Positions 62,208 to 64,000 of a DNA stretch of 64,000 nt are shown piece after piece. This stretch comes from Rhizobacter sp. Root404. GTDB lineage: Bacteria > Pseudomonadota > Gammaproteobacteria > Burkholderiales > Burkholderiaceae_C. The translations under genes and the position numbers were made by a program. Numbering within the stretch: the first letter of the stretch is position 1; every line of letters begins with the position of its first letter. The DNA lies in the NCBI RefSeq assembly GCF_001425865.1, contig NZ_LMDS01000004.1:1055586-1119585 (forward strand), given 5' to 3'. Below the pieces are notes generated by a model that saw only the letters and a program-made list of their open reading frames with translations, was not told the DNA's origin and ran no database searches.

Positions 62208-62658
62208 ACGGACCTCTCGTTGAAGGGGGAGGCGCGGCGGCGACGCCGGCGCGGGAGGCGCGATTGTCCTCGCAATCAATCCCGGTTCGTGGCGGCCGCG
62301 GTGCTGGTCGCGGGGCCGGTGACCTGTGCCAGCCAGGGCTGGAGAGTGCACCACGTGGGCCAGGAAGCGGGGCAGCCGGGGCGCCGGCGCCGAACTGGCC
62401 TGTGCCTTCACCTCCCGCTCGCAACTCGGAGGCTGTCATCGCGTCGAAGGAGTCGAATTCAGCCACGCCGTCATTCTGGCGACCGGGTCGCACGGAACGG
62501 ACCGGAACTGAACCGATGCGGCAAGACTTCTCATCGGTGTCGCCGGACGACCAACCGCCGTCCGCAGCCGAAAATGTCAGTGACCACACACTTGGAGACC
62601 CTCCTCGCACCGCGGTGTGACATCATGACCAGACGATCGTCGCGATAGCTGAAGCCGA
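62208..62658. other. Non-coding region upstream of rdgC and rpoH
   Basis: About 450 bp with no ORF I can support; the open frames here lack ribosome sites and recognisable products. It presumably contains the rdgC promoter and sequences upstream of rpoH. I see no tRNA and no strong hairpin. Compared with the compact rest of the window it is unusually long. Confidence 0.5.
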
Positions 62659-62685
62659 TCAGCACTCCCGCCCCACGAGTGCTAA
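62659..62685 (+). promoter_or_regulatory. CIRCE element (HrcA operator) upstream of rpoH
   Basis: TCAGCACTC (62659-62667), a 9-nt spacer and GAGTGCTAA (62677-62685) match the CIRCE consensus TTAGCACTC-N9-GAGTGCTAA at 17 of 18 positions. It lies 28 bp upstream of the rpoH start and overlaps a possible -10 (TAATAT, 62683-62688). HrcA repression of rpoH is known from betaproteobacterial comparative work and is inferred here. Confidence 0.9.
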
Positions 62686-62713
62686 TATTTGCGGAACTTG
62701 AAAGGAGTTCGGC

Positions 62714-63658
62714 GTGTCTGATCTCTCTATGAACACTTCCACTGCCACTGCTGCTCTGACCGTCCGCGACCCGTGGGCCCTGGTGCCGTCGCTGGGCAAC
62801 CTCGACGCCTACATCACGGCGGCGAACCGCGTTCCGTTGCTGACGCACGAGGAGGAAATCGCTTACGCGACCCGCCTGCGCGCCAGCGGCGACCTCGAAG
62901 CGGCCGGAAAGCTGGTGCTCTCGCACCTTCGCTTGGTCGTCTCGATCTCGCGCAAGTACCTGGGCTACGGCCTGCCGCACGGCGACCTGATCCAGGAAGG
63001 CAACGTCGGGCTGATGAAGGCCGTCAAGCGCTTCGACCCGGACCAGGGCGTTCGCCTGGTCAGCTACGCGATGCACTGGATCAAGGCCGAGATTCACGAG
63101 TACATCCTGAAGAACTGGCGCATGGTCAAGGTCGCGACGACCAAGGCCCAGCGCAAGCTGTTCTTCAACCTGCGCTCGATGAAGCAGAGCCTGAAGGACG
63201 ACGCGCTCGATGTCGACACGCACCGCAACACGCTGACCCAGGGCGAGGTCGACACGCTCGCCCGCACGCTGAACGTCAAGCGCGAAGAGGTGCTGGAGAT
63301 GGAAACGCGCCTGTCCGGCGGCGACGTGGCGCTGGAGCCGCAGACCGACGACAGCGAGGACGCCAGCTTCGCGCCGATCGCCTATCTGGCCGACGAGGCC
63401 AGCGAGCCGACGCGCGTGCTCGAGGCGCGCAACCGCGACTGGCTGGCCGGCGATGGCATCGCCCTCGCGCTCGACGCACTCGACGCCCGCAGCCGCCGCA
63501 TCGTCGAGGAGCGCTGGCTGAAGGTCAATGACGACAGCTCGGGCGGCATGACGCTGCACGACCTGGCGGCGGAATACGGCGTCAGCGCCGAGCGGATCCG
63601 CCAGATCGAAGTCGCGGCGATGAAGAAGATGCGCAAGGCCCTGGCGGAAAACGTCTGA
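62714..63658 (+). CDS. rpoH: RNA polymerase heat-shock sigma factor RpoH (sigma-32)
   Basis: The 314-residue sigma factor directs heat-shock gene transcription. Region 2 is LVLSHLRLVVSISRKYLGYGLPHGDLIQEGNVGLMKAVKRFDP followed by SYAMHWIKAEIHEYILKNWRMVK. The RpoH box is in TKAQRKLFFNLRSMK, which separates it from other sigma factors. Region 4 ends with GVSAERIRQIEVAAMKKMRKAL. GTG at 62714 is the start because AAAGGAG lies 8 bp upstream; the ATG at 62729 would be too far. A CIRCE element precedes it and a terminator follows. Confidence 0.97.
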   Translation: MSDLSMNTSTATAALTVRDPWALVPSLGNLDAYITAANRVPLLTHEEEIAYATRLRASGDLEAAGKLVLSHLRLVVSISRKYLGYGLPHGDLIQEGNVGLMKAVKRFDPDQGVRLVSYAMHWIKAEIHEYILKNWRMVKVATTKAQRKLFFNLRSMKQSLKDDALDVDTHRNTLTQGEVDTLARTLNVKREEVLEMETRLSGGDVALEPQTDDSEDASFAPIAYLADEASEPTRVLEARNRDWLAGDGIALALDALDARSRRIVEERWLKVNDDSSGGMTLHDLAAEYGVSAERIRQIEVAAMKKMRKALAENV

Positions 63659-63678
63659 CGCTTTAACGCCCCATGAAG

Positions 63679-63702
63679 AACGGCCCCGCGGGGCCGTTTT
63701 TT
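63679..63702 (+). terminator. Rho-independent terminator of rpoH
   Basis: AACGGCCCC-GC-GGGGCCGTT (63679-63698) is a 9-bp stem followed directly by TTTT, giving six T's in a row. It lies about 20 bp after the stop codon. Confidence 0.9.
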
Positions 63703-63723
63703 CTTGTCCAGGCGGATCGAACT

Positions 63724-64000
63724 TCAGCCCTGCGCGATCAGTGCCTTGACATCGGCGGTCAACCCTTCCGCGCCGGCGCCGTAGCGCTCGAACAGGCGCA
63801 CGTTGCCCTTGGCGTCGAGCACGAACGCACCGGCCGAGTGGTCCATCGTGTAGCTGCCCTCGGTCTTGCCGGGCACCTTCTCGAAATAGATCTTGAACTC
63901 CTTGGCCGCCGCCTTGGTCTGCTCCAGCGTGCCGCGCAGCGCGACGAAGCTCGGGTCGAAGCTGGCCATGTACGACTTCAAGATCTCCGGCGTGTCGCGC
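63724..64000 (-). CDS. SCO1/SenC family copper chaperone, C-terminal part
   Basis: The gene runs off the right edge; only the last 92 codons are inside. The visible part, RDTPEILKSYMASFDPSFVALRG, the histidine motif YTMDHSAGAFVLDAKGNVRLF and the ending ALIAQG match the C-terminal thioredoxin-like region of SCO proteins. The conserved histidine of the copper site is that in MDHSA; the CxxxC motif lies outside. SCO proteins deliver copper to cytochrome c oxidase CuA. Confidence 0.85.
   Translation of the reverse strand, partial: RDTPEILKSYMASFDPSFVALRGTLEQTKAAAKEFKIYFEKVPGKTEGSYTMDHSAGAFVLDAKGNVRLFERYGAGAEGLTADVKALIAQG

Noticed and set aside
62264..62620. A 118-codon frame in the gap before rpoH
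   Set aside because: Pro/Gly/Ser/Arg-rich composition, no ribosome binding site and no recognisable family.
1..64000. tRNA, rRNA, CRISPR arrays, insertion sequences or phage genes
   Set aside because: No cloverleaf-like segments, spaced direct repeats, transposases, integrases or terminal inverted repeats were recognised.

Overview
The window reads as a chromosome segment of a high-GC betaproteobacterium, most likely a Burkholderiales member of the Rubrivivax/Leptothrix/Methylibium type. That is inferred from gene families and order (narXL-narK1K2-narGHJI with a trailing parvulin gene, CIRCE-controlled rpoH, TRAP transporters with IclR regulators, PEP-CTERM sorting signal), from dense coding with many 1-20 bp overlaps, and from a strongly G/C third codon position. 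I see no rRNA, tRNA, CRISPR array, insertion sequence or prophage.

Layout. 0-4 kb: a minus-strand surface-sugar operon (wbpB-wbpD-wbpE-like plus a Wzx-type flippase), divergent from lysS. 4-10 kb: lysS, a flavin-binding PNPOx-like protein, enoyl-CoA hydratase, a DUF3108 protein and an M61 glycyl aminopeptidase. 10-13 kb: a GbsR/MarR-type regulator with a perfect 20-bp palindrome upstream, then cydAB of the cyanide-insensitive type. 13-17 kb: housekeeping genes (HpaI-type aldolase, dsbC, UbiH-like hydroxylase, MOSC protein, tag). 17-34 kb: a nitrate/nitric-oxide block: nsrR-tag divergent from nnrS-cupin across an NsrR box; a minus-strand nitrate respiration cluster (narX, narL, narK1, narK2, narG, narH, narJ, narI, parvulin, small orphan protein); and a hemerythrin-like protein divergent from narX across a perfect FNR/FixK-like palindrome.

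34-51 kb is the accessory part and the most interesting. It holds a secreted ThuA-fold protein, a PEP-CTERM protein, a secreted nine-repeat propeller-like protein, a periplasmic PQQ-type quinoprotein with a C-terminal cupredoxin-like domain, an operon of aldehyde dehydrogenase, class III CoA-transferase, citryl-CoA-lyase-like protein, TPP enzyme and a membrane-anchored unknown, a DctPQM TRAP transporter, and two IclR regulators. Six intergenic regions here carry the same 17-bp dyad, GTTCT-N7-AGAAC (four perfect or with both arms intact, two degenerate). At four of them it lies just downstream of a recognisable sigma-70 promoter. Both IclR proteins share the same recognition-helix core. I infer one regulon: oxidise an alcohol or aldehyde in the periplasm, import a carboxylate by TRAP, then activate and cleave it as a CoA ester. 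The substrate is unknown.

51-64 kb is mostly housekeeping: SpeE-like, DUF4826-like and pirin genes, ychF, a MASE1/PAS hybrid histidine kinase, an isolated arsR-soxB pair bridged by a 21-codon overlapping ORF, a nitronate monooxygenase-like gene, rdgC (TTG start), rpoH behind a near-perfect CIRCE element, and the end of a SCO-family copper chaperone gene that runs off the window.
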